Below are positions 49,525-59,400 of a stretch of DNA of 64,000 nucleotides, piece by piece (the first letter of the stretch is position 1; every line of letters begins with the position of its first letter). Below the pieces are notes generated by a model. It was given only the letters and a program-made list of their open reading frames with translations. It did not search any database and was not told where the DNA came from. This DNA comes from Solobacterium sp. (lineage in GTDB: Bacteria > Bacillota_I > Bacilli_A > Erysipelotrichales > Erysipelotrichaceae), in the NCBI GenBank assembly GCA_015256455.1, contig JABZMB010000003.1, positions 12,493 through 76,492 of the forward strand, read 5' to 3'. A program made the translations under genes and the position numbers.

Positions 49525-50448
49525 TTATTTAATGTTTAATACATGTTCCTTTGCATGAATTAAATCAGTAATCATATGACAATACGGAGTAGAAATGCCT
49601 AAGGCATCACCCTTTTTAGCGACTGCACCATTAATGTAGTCAATTTCAGTTGGACGATGATTTTGGATGAGATCTTGATGCATTGATGGATAATGTGCAG
49701 CTGCTGCTACAGATGTCTTCATGACATAGTCTTTAATTGCTTGTTCATCTAATTTAACACCTGTGGCTTCACCAACCATTACAAATTCGTGAATAATTGT
49801 ATCTACGACACGAATAGCTTCTTCACTTGCGAAGAATTCACCAATTGTACAATCAAGTAATGCACAAGTAGAGTTCATTGTGCCATTGACACAAGCCTTA
49901 CGCCAAATAGATGGTAATACATCTTCATCATAGGTAACATTTAGACCTGCTTGATTTAATACTTCAACAATCTTCTTAGCAGCTTCTTCACCACTCTTAT
50001 CGATTGATTGTAAGTTCACAGAACCTTTACCGATGAGTTTTGCTACACCTGGACCCTTTAATCCAGCTGTCCATACAGTAACACCCATCAAGATATTTTC
50101 TTCAGGGATGTATTGTTTAATCACATCTTCGTGACCTAGGCCATTTAATAAACAAAGTACTTTTGTATTCTTACCAATAATCTGCTTGATATTTTGTAAC
50201 ATTGTTGGTAATTGCATAGCCTTTGTAAATAGGATAATTAATTCAGCTTCTTTTGTAGCTTCTGTTGGTTCCATGATAGTCATCTTGACACAATCCTCTG
50301 TATCACCAACAATCTTTAAGCCATCATTTTTAATTGCTTGAATATGATCTTTCCACATATCCAATAAAATAACTTCATTTCCTGCTTTATGTAATTGATA
50401 GCCAAAGCGGCAACCCATTGCGCCTGCACCTGCGATATAAATAAACAT
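49525..50448 (-). CDS. panE: 2-dehydropantoate 2-reductase family protein
   Basis: NADPH-dependent ketopantoate reductase family, 307 residues. The Rossmann motif GAGAMGCRFG is at 7-16, and the catalytic Lys lies in WRKACVNGTMN near 187. panB and panC are absent from the window. The upstream EIIC-like membrane protein 15 bp away suggests a substrate-uptake pair, so the enzyme may reduce a related 2-keto acid. Confidence 0.85.
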   Translation of the reverse strand: MFIYIAGAGAMGCRFGYQLHKAGNEVILLDMWKDHIQAIKNDGLKIVGDTEDCVKMTIMEPTEATKEAELIILFTKAMQLPTMLQNIKQIIGKNTKVLCLLNGLGHEDVIKQYIPEENILMGVTVWTAGLKGPGVAKLIGKGSVNLQSIDKSGEEAAKKIVEVLNQAGLNVTYDEDVLPSIWRKACVNGTMNSTCALLDCTIGEFFASEEAIRVVDTIIHEFVMVGEATGVKLDEQAIKDYVMKTSVAAAAHYPSMHQDLIQNHRPTEIDYINGAVAKKGDALGISTPYCHMITDLIHAKEHVLNIK

Positions 50449-50463
50449 ATTATTTTTTCTCCT

Positions 50464-51525
50464 TTATCCTTTGAATGTAAAGATTTCTTTCTTATAAAGA
50501 TGTAATACATCACAACATACTTTATTTACAATAAATCCAACTACAAATGGCACAACAATCCAGGCAACTAACATAATCACAACATTGATATTTCCTGCAT
50601 TGAGTGCTGCTAATGGGGATACAAGTCCTACAAATCCAAATCCTGCTGATGCTGGAGTACCAACCATCTGGAAGATAGGAACACTGAGAGAACTAATTGC
50701 GGCTGTAATCGCAACTGGCAAACCAATAATAGGATTTGTTAGGAAGTTAGGCATCATCATCTTCATCGCCCCTAAACCAATCGCAATAGGAACACCAGGC
50801 TTATTAACTCTTGCACATGCCCATACAAGTAAAGCAGCAGCAGAAGCTACACCCATACCTGCAGCAGCAGATGAAATACCAGTTAAACCAATTGCTAAAC
50901 CAATCGCAACGGTAGATAGTGGACTAATGATAATGAGTGAGAATGACATCGCAATTAAGATACTCATCAAAATTGGTTGTAATGTTGTAAATGAATTGAT
51001 TCCCTGTCCAATTAGAGAAGTAATCATAGAAACGTATGGAAGTGTTAAAGTACCTACCCAACCTACACCTGTTCCAACAATAATTGGAAGGAATACAAGG
51101 TTAAGAGAACCTAGTTTAGCGCTGATCAAACGAATGACAAGAATTGCTAGAGCTGCTGTTAACATCGTATTAATAACATCGCCAATTCCTGCTAAACGGA
51201 AGATGTTAGTAACATTTCCATCCATCGTTACTTCAACGAATTTCCAAGCTCCAGAACCAATATAAGCTGCACCACCAACACAGGAAGATTGAATTGGATT
51301 TAACTTAAACTGCATTGAAATTAAATAACCAGCCATTAATGGTGTAAAGTATTGGAATACTTGAACGATGTGTAACCAATTCGCAAATAATGGATTTGAA
51401 GCGAATGGTTTTAAGAATGTTGCGAGAATTGCGTTAGGAATTAACGCTACAACAATTGCAATTGTTGCGCCATTTAAGACCTTTAAAATGAATGAACCTA
51501 CTGTCTCCTTTTGCGTTTCAGACAT
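50464..51525 (-). CDS. PTS EIIC-like (PfoR-type) membrane protein
   Basis: 353 residues with about eight to ten membrane helices, rich in Gly, Ala and Ile. The pattern (GYLISMQFKLNPIQ, GTPASAGFGF, GLVSPLAAL) resembles the PTS_EIIC_2/PfoR family, which has no known EIIA/EIIB partners. Operon with the panE-like gene. It may transport a hydroxy- or keto-acid; that is inference. Confidence 0.7.
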   Translation of the reverse strand: MSETQKETVGSFILKVLNGATIAIVVALIPNAILATFLKPFASNPLFANWLHIVQVFQYFTPLMAGYLISMQFKLNPIQSSCVGGAAYIGSGAWKFVEVTMDGNVTNIFRLAGIGDVINTMLTAALAILVIRLISAKLGSLNLVFLPIIVGTGVGWVGTLTLPYVSMITSLIGQGINSFTTLQPILMSILIAMSFSLIIISPLSTVAIGLAIGLTGISSAAAGMGVASAAALLVWACARVNKPGVPIAIGLGAMKMMMPNFLTNPIIGLPVAITAAISSLSVPIFQMVGTPASAGFGFVGLVSPLAALNAGNINVVIMLVAWIVVPFVVGFIVNKVCCDVLHLYKKEIFTFKG

Positions 51526-51688
51526 AAAATTTTATCTCCTTTTTAAAAGTAAATCATATGGAATTATCATAGGTATCACCGGTAAATACTTGTGATTAAT
51601 TTCACTATTATAATTATAAACCTATCATTTTTTTCAAACAAGTAATAAGTATTTCACTTTATGAAATTTTATATACGACAATAAAAAA

Positions 51689-51713
51689 AAGAACTCCTTT
51701 TAAGGAATTCTTA
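51689..51713 (-). terminator. Terminator of the rpmH-rnpA-yidC-jag operon
   Basis: On the minus strand AAGAATTCCTT and AAGGAGTTCTT pair, followed by TTTTTTTATT. The stem overlaps the jag stop codon. Confidence 0.82.
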
Positions 51714-52352
51714 TTCAGACATATTTGGAATTTCTTCCTTTGGTTCATCAGAAACATAACGAATGCAGATGTGTCTGTAACTACCTTCACCCTCTGATTC
51801 TGTCTTGATGTTATGCCAATCACCTAATACCTTATGAATCACTTTTCTTTCGTCATTTGGCATTGGATCAAGTTCTACATCAACCTTTGAACGTTGTACT
51901 TGTTTTGCAATACGTTTTGCCATAGAACGGATCTTGTAATAGCGCTCTTCTTTGTAGTGGTTGATATCAATCAATACATCAATACGCTTTTCAAATTCAG
52001 AATTTACAGCAGCACGTAATACTGTATTAAACGCAGCTAATGTCTTACCCATCTTACCGATGAGAATAGCGTTGTTATCGGAATTTAGATTGATGACATA
52101 ACTATCATCTAATTCTTCTAAAGCTACCTCAATATCTAAATCGATATGTGTAAAGAATTCACCTAAGTAGTCAAAGATAAATTCCTTAACATCTTCAGCA
52201 CAGAATACCTTTGCGGATACAGAATTACCAATTCCTAATAATCCCTTTTTTTCTTCCACAACTGTATATTCTAATTCATCGATTGTAACTCCCTTTTCTT
52301 CAGCAGCATTTTGTAGAAGTTCTTCAAGTGTTTTTGCAGTATAAATTTGCAT
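51711..52352 (-). CDS. jag: RNA-binding protein Jag/KhpB
   Basis: 213 residues: N-terminal Jag domain (TAKTLEELLQNAAEEKG), KH domain with IGKMGKTLAAF near 110, and R3H domain at the end. It partners KhpA in RNA binding and cell-length control in other Bacillota. Its start overlaps the yidC stop by one base. Confidence 0.93.
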   Translation of the reverse strand: MQIYTAKTLEELLQNAAEEKGVTIDELEYTVVEEKKGLLGIGNSVSAKVFCAEDVKEFIFDYLGEFFTHIDLDIEVALEELDDSYVINLNSDNNAILIGKMGKTLAAFNTVLRAAVNSEFEKRIDVLIDINHYKEERYYKIRSMAKRIAKQVQRSKVDVELDPMPNDERKVIHKVLGDWHNIKTESEGEGSYRHICIRYVSDEPKEEIPNMSE

Positions 52353-53260
52353 TATCTTAAGCCTTCTTTCTGTGAATTGTTCTCCATGATATTTTGGACA
52401 ATAATTGTCTTAATAATATCTACGATATTACGGATGAACCAGAATAAGGACATACCTGATTGCCACATTAAACCGAATGCGAGTACCATAACAATCATGT
52501 ACATCTGCATCATCATGTTCTGATTATTTGTAGGTTCTGGCTTGCGATGATGCTTGGCAGCTTCAGCCGCAGCCTTCTTCTTTTGGAAGTACATTGGTAA
52601 TAATACTAATACTACCTGTGTAATAGCCATTAATAAGAACAAGATGATATATGGTAATCCACTGAGATCACCCTTAAATAATAAACCAAATGCTTCGCTA
52701 GGCTTAACCTGTAAGTTCATTCCTAAGAATGTACCATTTACAACGGCTTCTGCACGCTGGATAGCCATGAACATTGCCATGATGATAGGTAACTGAATGA
52801 ACTGTACTAACATCATAGAACCAGGGTTAACGTCATACTTCTTCATTAACTGCTGTTGTTCTTGAGCCATACGCATCTTAGATGCTTGATCGTCACGGCC
52901 TTCATATTTACGTTGAATCTTGTTTAATTCAGGCTGTAACATCTGCATTCTTTGCATACCCATCTGGGATTTTAATGTAAAGACTGCAAGTAAACCATTC
53001 ACAACCGCAGTAACGACAGCGATTGCACCACCAACAGTGATAATTGGTGCTAAGTGGTTAAGTACCCAGCTTAGTGGCCAAACAAATAATGCATTAAACC
53101 AGTTTTCAGACTGGAAGATATCTCCAAAAGTTGTTGTGTTGGAAATCAAAATAATGTGACCATTAGCATCCTTTGGAGCTGTACAACCAGTAGCTGTTAC
53201 TACGATTGTCACAATTGCCATTAAGGCAAGTAGTTTCTTTGTACGAGGGGTAAACTTCAT
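52352..53260 (-). CDS. yidC: Membrane protein insertase YidC (SpoIIIJ type)
   Basis: Inserts membrane proteins such as Fo subunits. Lipoprotein signal with lipobox TATGC at about 22-26, then five membrane helices and a charged C-terminus. 302 residues. Located between rnpA and jag as usual. Confidence 0.95.
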   Translation of the reverse strand: MKFTPRTKKLLALMAIVTIVVTATGCTAPKDANGHIILISNTTTFGDIFQSENWFNALFVWPLSWVLNHLAPIITVGGAIAVVTAVVNGLLAVFTLKSQMGMQRMQMLQPELNKIQRKYEGRDDQASKMRMAQEQQQLMKKYDVNPGSMMLVQFIQLPIIMAMFMAIQRAEAVVNGTFLGMNLQVKPSEAFGLLFKGDLSGLPYIILFLLMAITQVVLVLLPMYFQKKKAAAEAAKHHRKPEPTNNQNMMMQMYMIVMVLAFGLMWQSGMSLFWFIRNIVDIIKTIIVQNIMENNSQKEGLR

Positions 53261-53280
53261 ATTTTCTCCTTATGTTTCAA

Positions 53281-53613
53281 CTATTTAATTTTAGCCTTTA
53301 TTAATAGTTTTTCCAAGTTATTTTTATTCTCCTCATAGCTAAAAGAAGAATAGTTAAAGCGAATAATCAAGACCATGTCATGATTTGTATTTTTAAAATC
53401 AATTAATTCATGACACATCATACGAACCTGACGTTTATATAGATTGCGATGTACGGCATTTCCTAGCTTCTTTGAAACAGAAATACCAATACGTGCCTCA
53501 TCACTTTCTTTTTGGCCATAATAGATGACAAAAGATTGATTGACAATCTTTGCCCCCTTTTTGATCATGGATTGAAATTCTTCCGCTTTTTTAATTCGAT
53601 TCTTTACTTTCAT
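53281..53613 (-). CDS. rnpA: Ribonuclease P protein component
   Basis: 110 residues. Basic protein with the RNR-type motif GNAVHRNLYKRQVR and preceding RIGISVSKKL. It binds RNase P RNA for tRNA 5' maturation. It follows rpmH after a hairpin. Confidence 0.94.
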   Translation of the reverse strand: MKVKNRIKKAEEFQSMIKKGAKIVNQSFVIYYGQKESDEARIGISVSKKLGNAVHRNLYKRQVRMMCHELIDFKNTNHDMVLIIRFNYSSFSYEENKNNLEKLLIKAKIK

Positions 53614-53632
53614 CTCTAACCTCTACAGTAAG

Positions 53633-53652
53633 AAAAAAACCACCAATGGTGG
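53633..53652 (-). terminator. Attenuator/terminator between rpmH and rnpA
   Basis: On the minus strand CCACC and GGTGG pair around a short loop and are followed by TTTTTTT. It probably lets most transcripts end after rpmH, keeping RnpA lower than L34. Confidence 0.75.
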
Positions 53653-53656
53653 CTTC

Positions 53657-53791
53657 TTAAGCAGATAAGACCTTTCTTCCCTTAGCTCTACGTCTGTTGA
53701 TAACTTTACGTCCACCCACAGTAGCCATACGGGCTCTAAAGCCGTGTGTAGCTTTATTCTTTTTCTTGCTTGGTTGGTATGTTCTCTTCAT
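53657..53791 (-). CDS. rpmH: 50S ribosomal protein L34
   Basis: 44 residues reading [18 protein letters not shown] and ending [12 protein letters not shown], the full L34 signature. The ATG at 53791 follows GGAGGTGGC. It heads the rpmH-rnpA-yidC-jag operon, which here points toward oriC. Confidence 0.97.
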   Translation of the reverse strand: MKRTYQPSKKKNKATHGFRARMATVGGRKVINRRRAKGRKVLSA

Positions 53792-53835
53792 TCATGCCAC
53801 CTCCAAATTACTATATATTGAACATATGCTCATAA

Positions 53836-53864
53836 ATAATACTTTTTGCAGTGAAAAATGTCAA
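53836..53864 (-). promoter_or_regulatory. Promoter of rpmH
   Basis: On the minus strand a perfect TTGACA and TATTAT are 17 bp apart, about 45 bp upstream of rpmH. No DnaA boxes were seen in this gap. Confidence 0.82.
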
Positions 53865-53935
53865 CGCCAGAATGAAAATAGATGAAAAAGAATTATAGAA
53901 TCTCACCCACAATTAAAAAACAAAGTAGAGTTTTT

Positions 53936-54712
53936 CTACTTTGTTATCTGATAAAATTCTTCAAATGTTAAATCAGCGCCACCTTGTTCATACATTGCAC
54001 TAGAAACATCTGTTCCAACATAGCGATAATGCCATGGCATATAGCTATATCCTGTAATATCCTGCTTCTTATCAGGATAACGTAGGATAAATCCATAATT
54101 ATGCGCATTTTCATATAACCACTTACCAGCAGGTGTATTTGCGAAGTCAACAGAACTTGTACCAGTCGCTGTATCTGTAAAGTCGAGTGCTAAACCTGTT
54201 TGATTTTCACTATAACCAGCTTTGGCTGTTGTATCAGAGGCTTCTTTTTCACCTAACTTACTAACACGGTCTTCATAAAGTGTCTGCTGTTCATCATAAG
54301 AGCGGTATCCAGCTGTAACATAAAGTTTAATACCTGCAGCTTCTGCAGCGGAAATCATAGATTTAGCCGCATCACCAGCGTCCTGACGAATTTGAATTAC
54401 ATCTGCAGTACTCTGTAAATACGGAGAAGCTAGATTTGCAGGAACGAAGTCACGTGAAAGTGAGTGATTTTTATCAACCAATACCGTAACACTGTTAGGA
54501 TCTGTCAAATGGGCTGGTAAAGCAGATGCAGTTGGCTCTACTGTTGAAGCAGTTGCCGTAGGCTCTGGAGTAGGTGTTGTCTTCTTTAATAATTCTGGAT
54601 GACTATTGACGTAGAGAGCTACGCAGAATAAGCATACAGATACTAATAGTAAGAATTTAAGCAGTGTAGGAACACTGAGAAATCTCGTTTTTATCTTCTT
54701 TTCGTTTTCCAT
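53936..54712 (-). CDS. VanY/M15-like protein with substituted catalytic residues (probable pseudo-carboxypeptidase)
   Basis: 258 residues: cytoplasmic start, membrane anchor (about 16-33), Pro/Thr-rich linker (42-65), then an M15B D-Ala-D-Ala carboxypeptidase fold (TAGYRSYDEQ, PWHYRYVG). Two catalytic positions are changed. The zinc His of SxHxxGxAxD is Asn (SENQTGLALD, Asn about 170), and the catalytic Glu of ExxH is Met (MPWH, Met about 225). Peptidase activity looks lost; peptidoglycan binding may remain. Confidence 0.8.
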   Translation of the reverse strand: MENEKKIKTRFLSVPTLLKFLLLVSVCLFCVALYVNSHPELLKKTTPTPEPTATASTVEPTASALPAHLTDPNSVTVLVDKNHSLSRDFVPANLASPYLQSTADVIQIRQDAGDAAKSMISAAEAAGIKLYVTAGYRSYDEQQTLYEDRVSKLGEKEASDTTAKAGYSENQTGLALDFTDTATGTSSVDFANTPAGKWLYENAHNYGFILRYPDKKQDITGYSYMPWHYRYVGTDVSSAMYEQGGADLTFEEFYQITK

Positions 54713-54788
54713 AACGTTTTTTCCTTTATATATAAATACATTAAATAATGTATAGGTATTTTACCATATAACAAATGATTCGCAAATT

Positions 54789-54818
54789 TTGAACAACTCT
54801 AGGATATTTCTGTATAAT
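54789..54818 (+). promoter_or_regulatory. Promoter of the pth operon
   Basis: TTGAAC and TATAAT are 18 bp apart, followed by a short leader with GGGAGGG before the ATG at 54846. Confidence 0.75.
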
Positions 54819-54845
54819 ATATAGATAAGTACGGGAGGGAAAAAT

Positions 54846-55787
54846 ATGAACCCAGCAAGATTTGTAACATTCGCAATGTATTTTGCAATGGCATATTTAA
54901 TTATTAAGATTTTTATATCTTCAAAGCGTAATGGAAAAAACAAGATGATTATTGATGCGGTGCGCTTAATCAATGAGAAGGAGATGTTCTTTAATCGCGT
55001 TGATCAATTAATTTCAACAGTAAATGATCCAGAATTTGCCAATAAAGGACGTGTACTAAAACTTTGGGGATGTGCATATCACCAAGACTTTCATGAATTT
55101 GATACTACATTACAAGAACTAGATATCGATTCTTTAATTGAAGATAAGAAGGGTGTTAAGTCAATCGACACAAACGAAGATTCATTCTTCTATTTATATC
55201 TAGCAATTCCAAATGTATTACATCATATTGGTAGAGATGATTTACGTACAACCATGCATGCAAAGTTACAACCATACGAAGAATTATTAGGTAATCAACT
55301 TACGAAGGCATTATCAGATCAGTTTGATAAGTATTATGATTCTGTAGATGACCGTGGTCAGACATTCTTTGAAAAGTTACTAGAAGGTGACTATGAAGGA
55401 TATATCTATTCTAAAACGATGATTGGTATTTATAAGAATCTCGCAAATGCTACACTTTATAAGATTTATCAAGACCAAGCAAAGTTTGATCAACAAGAAG
55501 AACTAAAACCAATGCTAGAACAATTTGCCCAAACAGGTGTTGGTAAGAGATGGATTCAAAGTTTAGATATTACTTTAGATAACACTACAGAAGAAGCTGT
55601 TGAAACAGAAGTTGTAGAAAACAAGAAGTCTCATTCTGAAGAAAATCTATCTGAAACGATGGTATTGGAGAAATTAACAGACAGCGATATCGAAAAGTTA
55701 GATCAGAAACCATCTGAAAATCTATCTGAGACTATGGTTCTAGAGAGATTAACAGATGCGGATTTAGAAGAAAAGGATAACAAGTAA
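54846..55787 (+). CDS. Membrane-anchored protein with a 25-residue C-terminal tandem repeat
   Basis: 313 residues, family not recognised. One N-terminal membrane helix (about 7-25), then an alpha-helical domain. The C-terminus carries two copies of a 25-residue unit, ENLSETMVLEKLTDSDIE and ENLSETMVLERLTDADLE. The acidic x-E-T-M-V-L sequence resembles phosphothreonine peptides bound by FHA domains. The stop overlaps the pth start by one base (TAATG). Confidence 0.7.
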   Translation: MNPARFVTFAMYFAMAYLIIKIFISSKRNGKNKMIIDAVRLINEKEMFFNRVDQLISTVNDPEFANKGRVLKLWGCAYHQDFHEFDTTLQELDIDSLIEDKKGVKSIDTNEDSFFYLYLAIPNVLHHIGRDDLRTTMHAKLQPYEELLGNQLTKALSDQFDKYYDSVDDRGQTFFEKLLEGDYEGYIYSKTMIGIYKNLANATLYKIYQDQAKFDQQEELKPMLEQFAQTGVGKRWIQSLDITLDNTTEEAVETEVVENKKSHSEENLSETMVLEKLTDSDIEKLDQKPSENLSETMVLERLTDADLEEKDNK

Positions 55788-56368
55788 TGAAGTTAATTGC
55801 AGGTTTAGGAAACCCTGGCAAGGAATACGAAAAGACAAGACATAACAGTGGATTTCTAGCTGTGGATAAGTTAGCTGAAAAACTAGGAACTTCCATTACA
55901 TCAGAAAAGTGGAATGCACTGATCGCTAGCGTTAGAATCAATGGTGAACAAGTAACACTCATGAAACCACTGACTTATATGAATGAATCAGGTAGTGCAA
56001 TTTCACAAGCGGTGAAGTTCTATAAGTTACAGCCAGAGGATATTCTAATCTTACATGATGATATGGATATTCCAGTTGGTGCTTTACGCATTCGTAAAAA
56101 TGGCTCTGGTGGTGGACAAAAGGGTATGAAATCGATTATCAATGCACTAGGAACAGACCAAATTGCACGTGTACGAATTGGTGTCGGTCATAGTGAGCCA
56201 GGTAATCATGCGAAGGTTCCTGATTGGGTATTATCCCCAGTTCCAAAGGCAGAACGTGAAGAGTTTGAACGTATCATCTCTATCGCTGCTGATGCGGCAG
56301 AAGCCTGGGCTAATGAACCTTTAGATAAAGTGATGAACAAATACAACATCAAAGAAAAGAAAAAGTAA
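55787..56368 (+). CDS. pth: Peptidyl-tRNA hydrolase
   Basis: Releases tRNA from dropped-off peptidyl-tRNA. GLGNPGKEYEKTRHNSGF at the N-terminus includes the catalytic His, and the core carries MNESG and LHDDMD. 193 residues. Followed by a terminator, then mfd. Confidence 0.97.
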   Translation: MKLIAGLGNPGKEYEKTRHNSGFLAVDKLAEKLGTSITSEKWNALIASVRINGEQVTLMKPLTYMNESGSAISQAVKFYKLQPEDILILHDDMDIPVGALRIRKNGSGGGQKGMKSIINALGTDQIARVRIGVGHSEPGNHAKVPDWVLSPVPKAEREEFERIISIAADAAEAWANEPLDKVMNKYNIKEKKK

Positions 56369-56372
56369 GTTA

Positions 56373-56396
56373 AAATTGCCATGATTGTGGCAATTT
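56373..56396 (+). terminator. Terminator of pth
   Basis: AAATTGCCA pairs with TGGCAATTT (9 bp), followed by TTCTT, five bases after the stop. Confidence 0.75.
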
Positions 56397-56485
56397 TTCT
56401 TATCTATGAGAAATGTGGATTAAGTGTTCTTCTGTTTTTCAAAGGGTAATGATGATAAAATAAGAAGACACAAAAAGGAGATTAC

Positions 56486-59400
56486 TTGAAAAGTTCAATA
56501 CAGAAAATTCCAAATTGGTTGTATGAAAGAATGGTGGATAATCCAGCCGTAAAACTTTTGGATCACGCAAAGTCCCCGATTCCATATACTTCTTTGATTG
56601 AAGAAGCGTTAGTCATTGCGACTTCGTTCCAAAAGAAACCACGTCCAATTCTGGTTGTAAAACAAAATCTCTATACAGCACAGCGTTTATATGAGAGGGT
56701 TGCGACACTCTTAGATGAAAAAGATTGTGCTCTTTTTGGTGCGGATGAATCATTACGTGTAGAAGCTATCGCATCTAGCCCTGAATTAACTGCACAAAAA
56801 GTAGAGACCTTAGCAGGACTTTTATCAAATCCAAACCAAGTAGTCATTACTTGTCCATCAGCGTTATTAAGACAACTACCATTTCCAGAAGATTTTAAAG
56901 AACGCTGTATCACGATTCAAACAGGTGATACGCTGGACATGCATGCATTTAAACAAAAACTATTGTCTGGTGGATACCAGAAGACGTCTCATATCGATCA
57001 ACCATTAACCTTTGCCGCAAGAGGTGGTATCGTCGATGTATATTCGATTAACTATGATTCACCAATTCGTATTGAGTTTTTTGATACAGAAGTAGAATCC
57101 ATTCGCTTCTTTGACGTGGCTACACAAAAGACAATTGAAAAGATTGGTGAAGTTACCATCATACCAGCAGGCGATGTATTCTTTACAGATGAACAGATTG
57201 AAGAAATCTGTGCTAAATCAGAAGAACTATTATCAAAAGAAAATAAATCAATCTTGGCTGCTGAAATTGAATCGGACTTACATGCATTACGTGAGAAAGT
57301 ATTCGCATCACATATGTATTCCTATATGGCTTTACTGTCAAAGACGGCAGGTATTTGGGATTACATGCAAAATCCACTCATTATCTATTCCGATGAACAA
57401 CTCATTCTTGACTCAGCGAAAAAATTAAATGAAGAAACAGTAACCTACATTCAAGAGATGGTTCAAGAAGAGAAGATGTTACCGAAGTTTGCGATGTGGC
57501 ATGATATCCACAGTATTTCGAAGCACGGTAAGAAAGTTGTAGAAGATCCATTTACAGAGAATATCGTTAATATTGAAGAATTACATATTCCTAATGAAAC
57601 ACTTGAACAAAAGTTATTACTGATTCATCAGCCGATGCCGGTTGTTTTGGCGTTATCAGAAAAAGAAGTTGTAACAGTTATTGATAAATGTGTAGAGATG
57701 AAACTACCATATCATCTATTAACGGATGATGGTGAACCGGTTGAAGGTATCAACATCTATACAAATTCCTTTGCGCAAGGTTTCTATATCGTTGATGAAA
57801 ATCTAAAGGTATATACTGCAGCGGAAATCTTTGCCTATCATCACCACAAAGGTAGATATGAGAATAAGTTCCGTAATGCGGAAGTTATACATGGTTATGA
57901 TGAACTACAACCAGGTGATTATGTTGTCCATGCCCAATACGGTGTTGGACAATACATCTGTATTGAAAACCGTGAGATTCAAAAAGTTAAAAGAGACTTC
58001 TTGAAGATTATCTATCGTGGTAATACAGAGTTATTAGTACCATTAGAACAATTCCGTCTTGTGCGAAAGTTTGTATCAAGAGAAGGGGTTGTACCAAAGT
58101 TAAATAAACTTGGTTCTGGTGATTGGGAGAAGACAAAACAACGTCTTCAAAGTAACGTAGAAGATATCGCAGAACGTTTATTAACACTCTATGCCAACCG
58201 TGAACAACATATCGGCTTTGCCTTCTCAAAAGATAACGAGATGACAAAGAAGTTTGAAAATTCCTTCTCCTTTGATTTAACACCCGACCAAGAAAAGGCA
58301 GTTGCGGAAATCAAGAAGGACATGGAAAGTAATAAACCAATGGATCGTTTAGTCTGTGGAGATGTTGGTTTTGGCAAGACTGAAGTATCCATTCGTGCTT
58401 CGTTTAAGGCTGTTTGTGATAATAAGCAGGTTGCAGTGCTATGTCCAACGACCATTCTTGCAGAACAACATTTCCATACCTTCCAAAAACGTTACCAGGA
58501 ATTTCCAGTTACAGTAAAAGTACTAAACCGATTTGTTAGTCCAGCCGAACAAAAACAAGTACTTCAAGAACTGGAGGAAGGTAAGATAGACATTATTATC
58601 GGTACCCATCGTTTACTATCCAAGGATGTAAAGTTTAAAGACCTTGGACTATTAGTTGTAGATGAGGAACAACGTTTTGGTGTTGAACACAAAGAAAAGA
58701 TAAAAGAATTAAAGAATGGGGTAGATGTATTATCACTCAGTGCTACACCAATTCCACGTACACTACAGATGTCTCTTGTAGGGATTCGCTCGTTATCGTT
58801 ATTAGAAACACCACCATTAAACCGTTATAGTGTACAAACCTATGTCGTAGAAAAAGATAAGAACTTAATCCGTGACGCAATACAAAAAGAACTATCCAGA
58901 AATGGACAGGTATTCTATCTTCATAACAATATTGATCAAATCTACAATGTCGCAAGAAATATACAAAATCTTGTGCCAGAATCTAGAGTTGGCATTGTCC
59001 ACGGTAAGTTGGGCAAAGAAGAGATTGAGGATATTATGCAGAGATTTATTGAGAAGGAACTTGATATTCTCGTCTGTACAACAATCGTTGAAAATGGAAT
59101 TGATATTCCAAACGTAAATACAATTCTGGTGGATAATGCTCAAGACTTTGGTTTAGCACAGATCTATCAGATCAAGGGAAGGGTTGGACGCAGTGATCGT
59201 TTAGCATATGCATACTTACTCATTCCTCCCCGCAGACAATTATCCGAGGTTGCTCAAAAGAGATTAACAGCAGTCAAAGAATTTGCGCGTCTAGGTAGTG
59301 GATATAAAATTGCGATGCGAGATTTAACAATCCGTGGTGCTGGTGACTTACTTGGTTCAGACCAATCTGGCTTTATCGATACTGTCGGTATTGATATGTA

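Noticed and set aside
50585..51265. 226-codon open frame on the plus strand
   Set aside because: It is antisense to the EIIC-like membrane gene; its Pro/Ile/Ala-rich translation is a mirror of hydrophobic codons, with no ribosome site.
54446..54461. parS-like GAAGTCACGTGAAAGT
   Set aside because: Only the central CACGTGAAA core fits; the outer positions mismatch the 16-bp consensus and it lies inside the VanY-like coding sequence.
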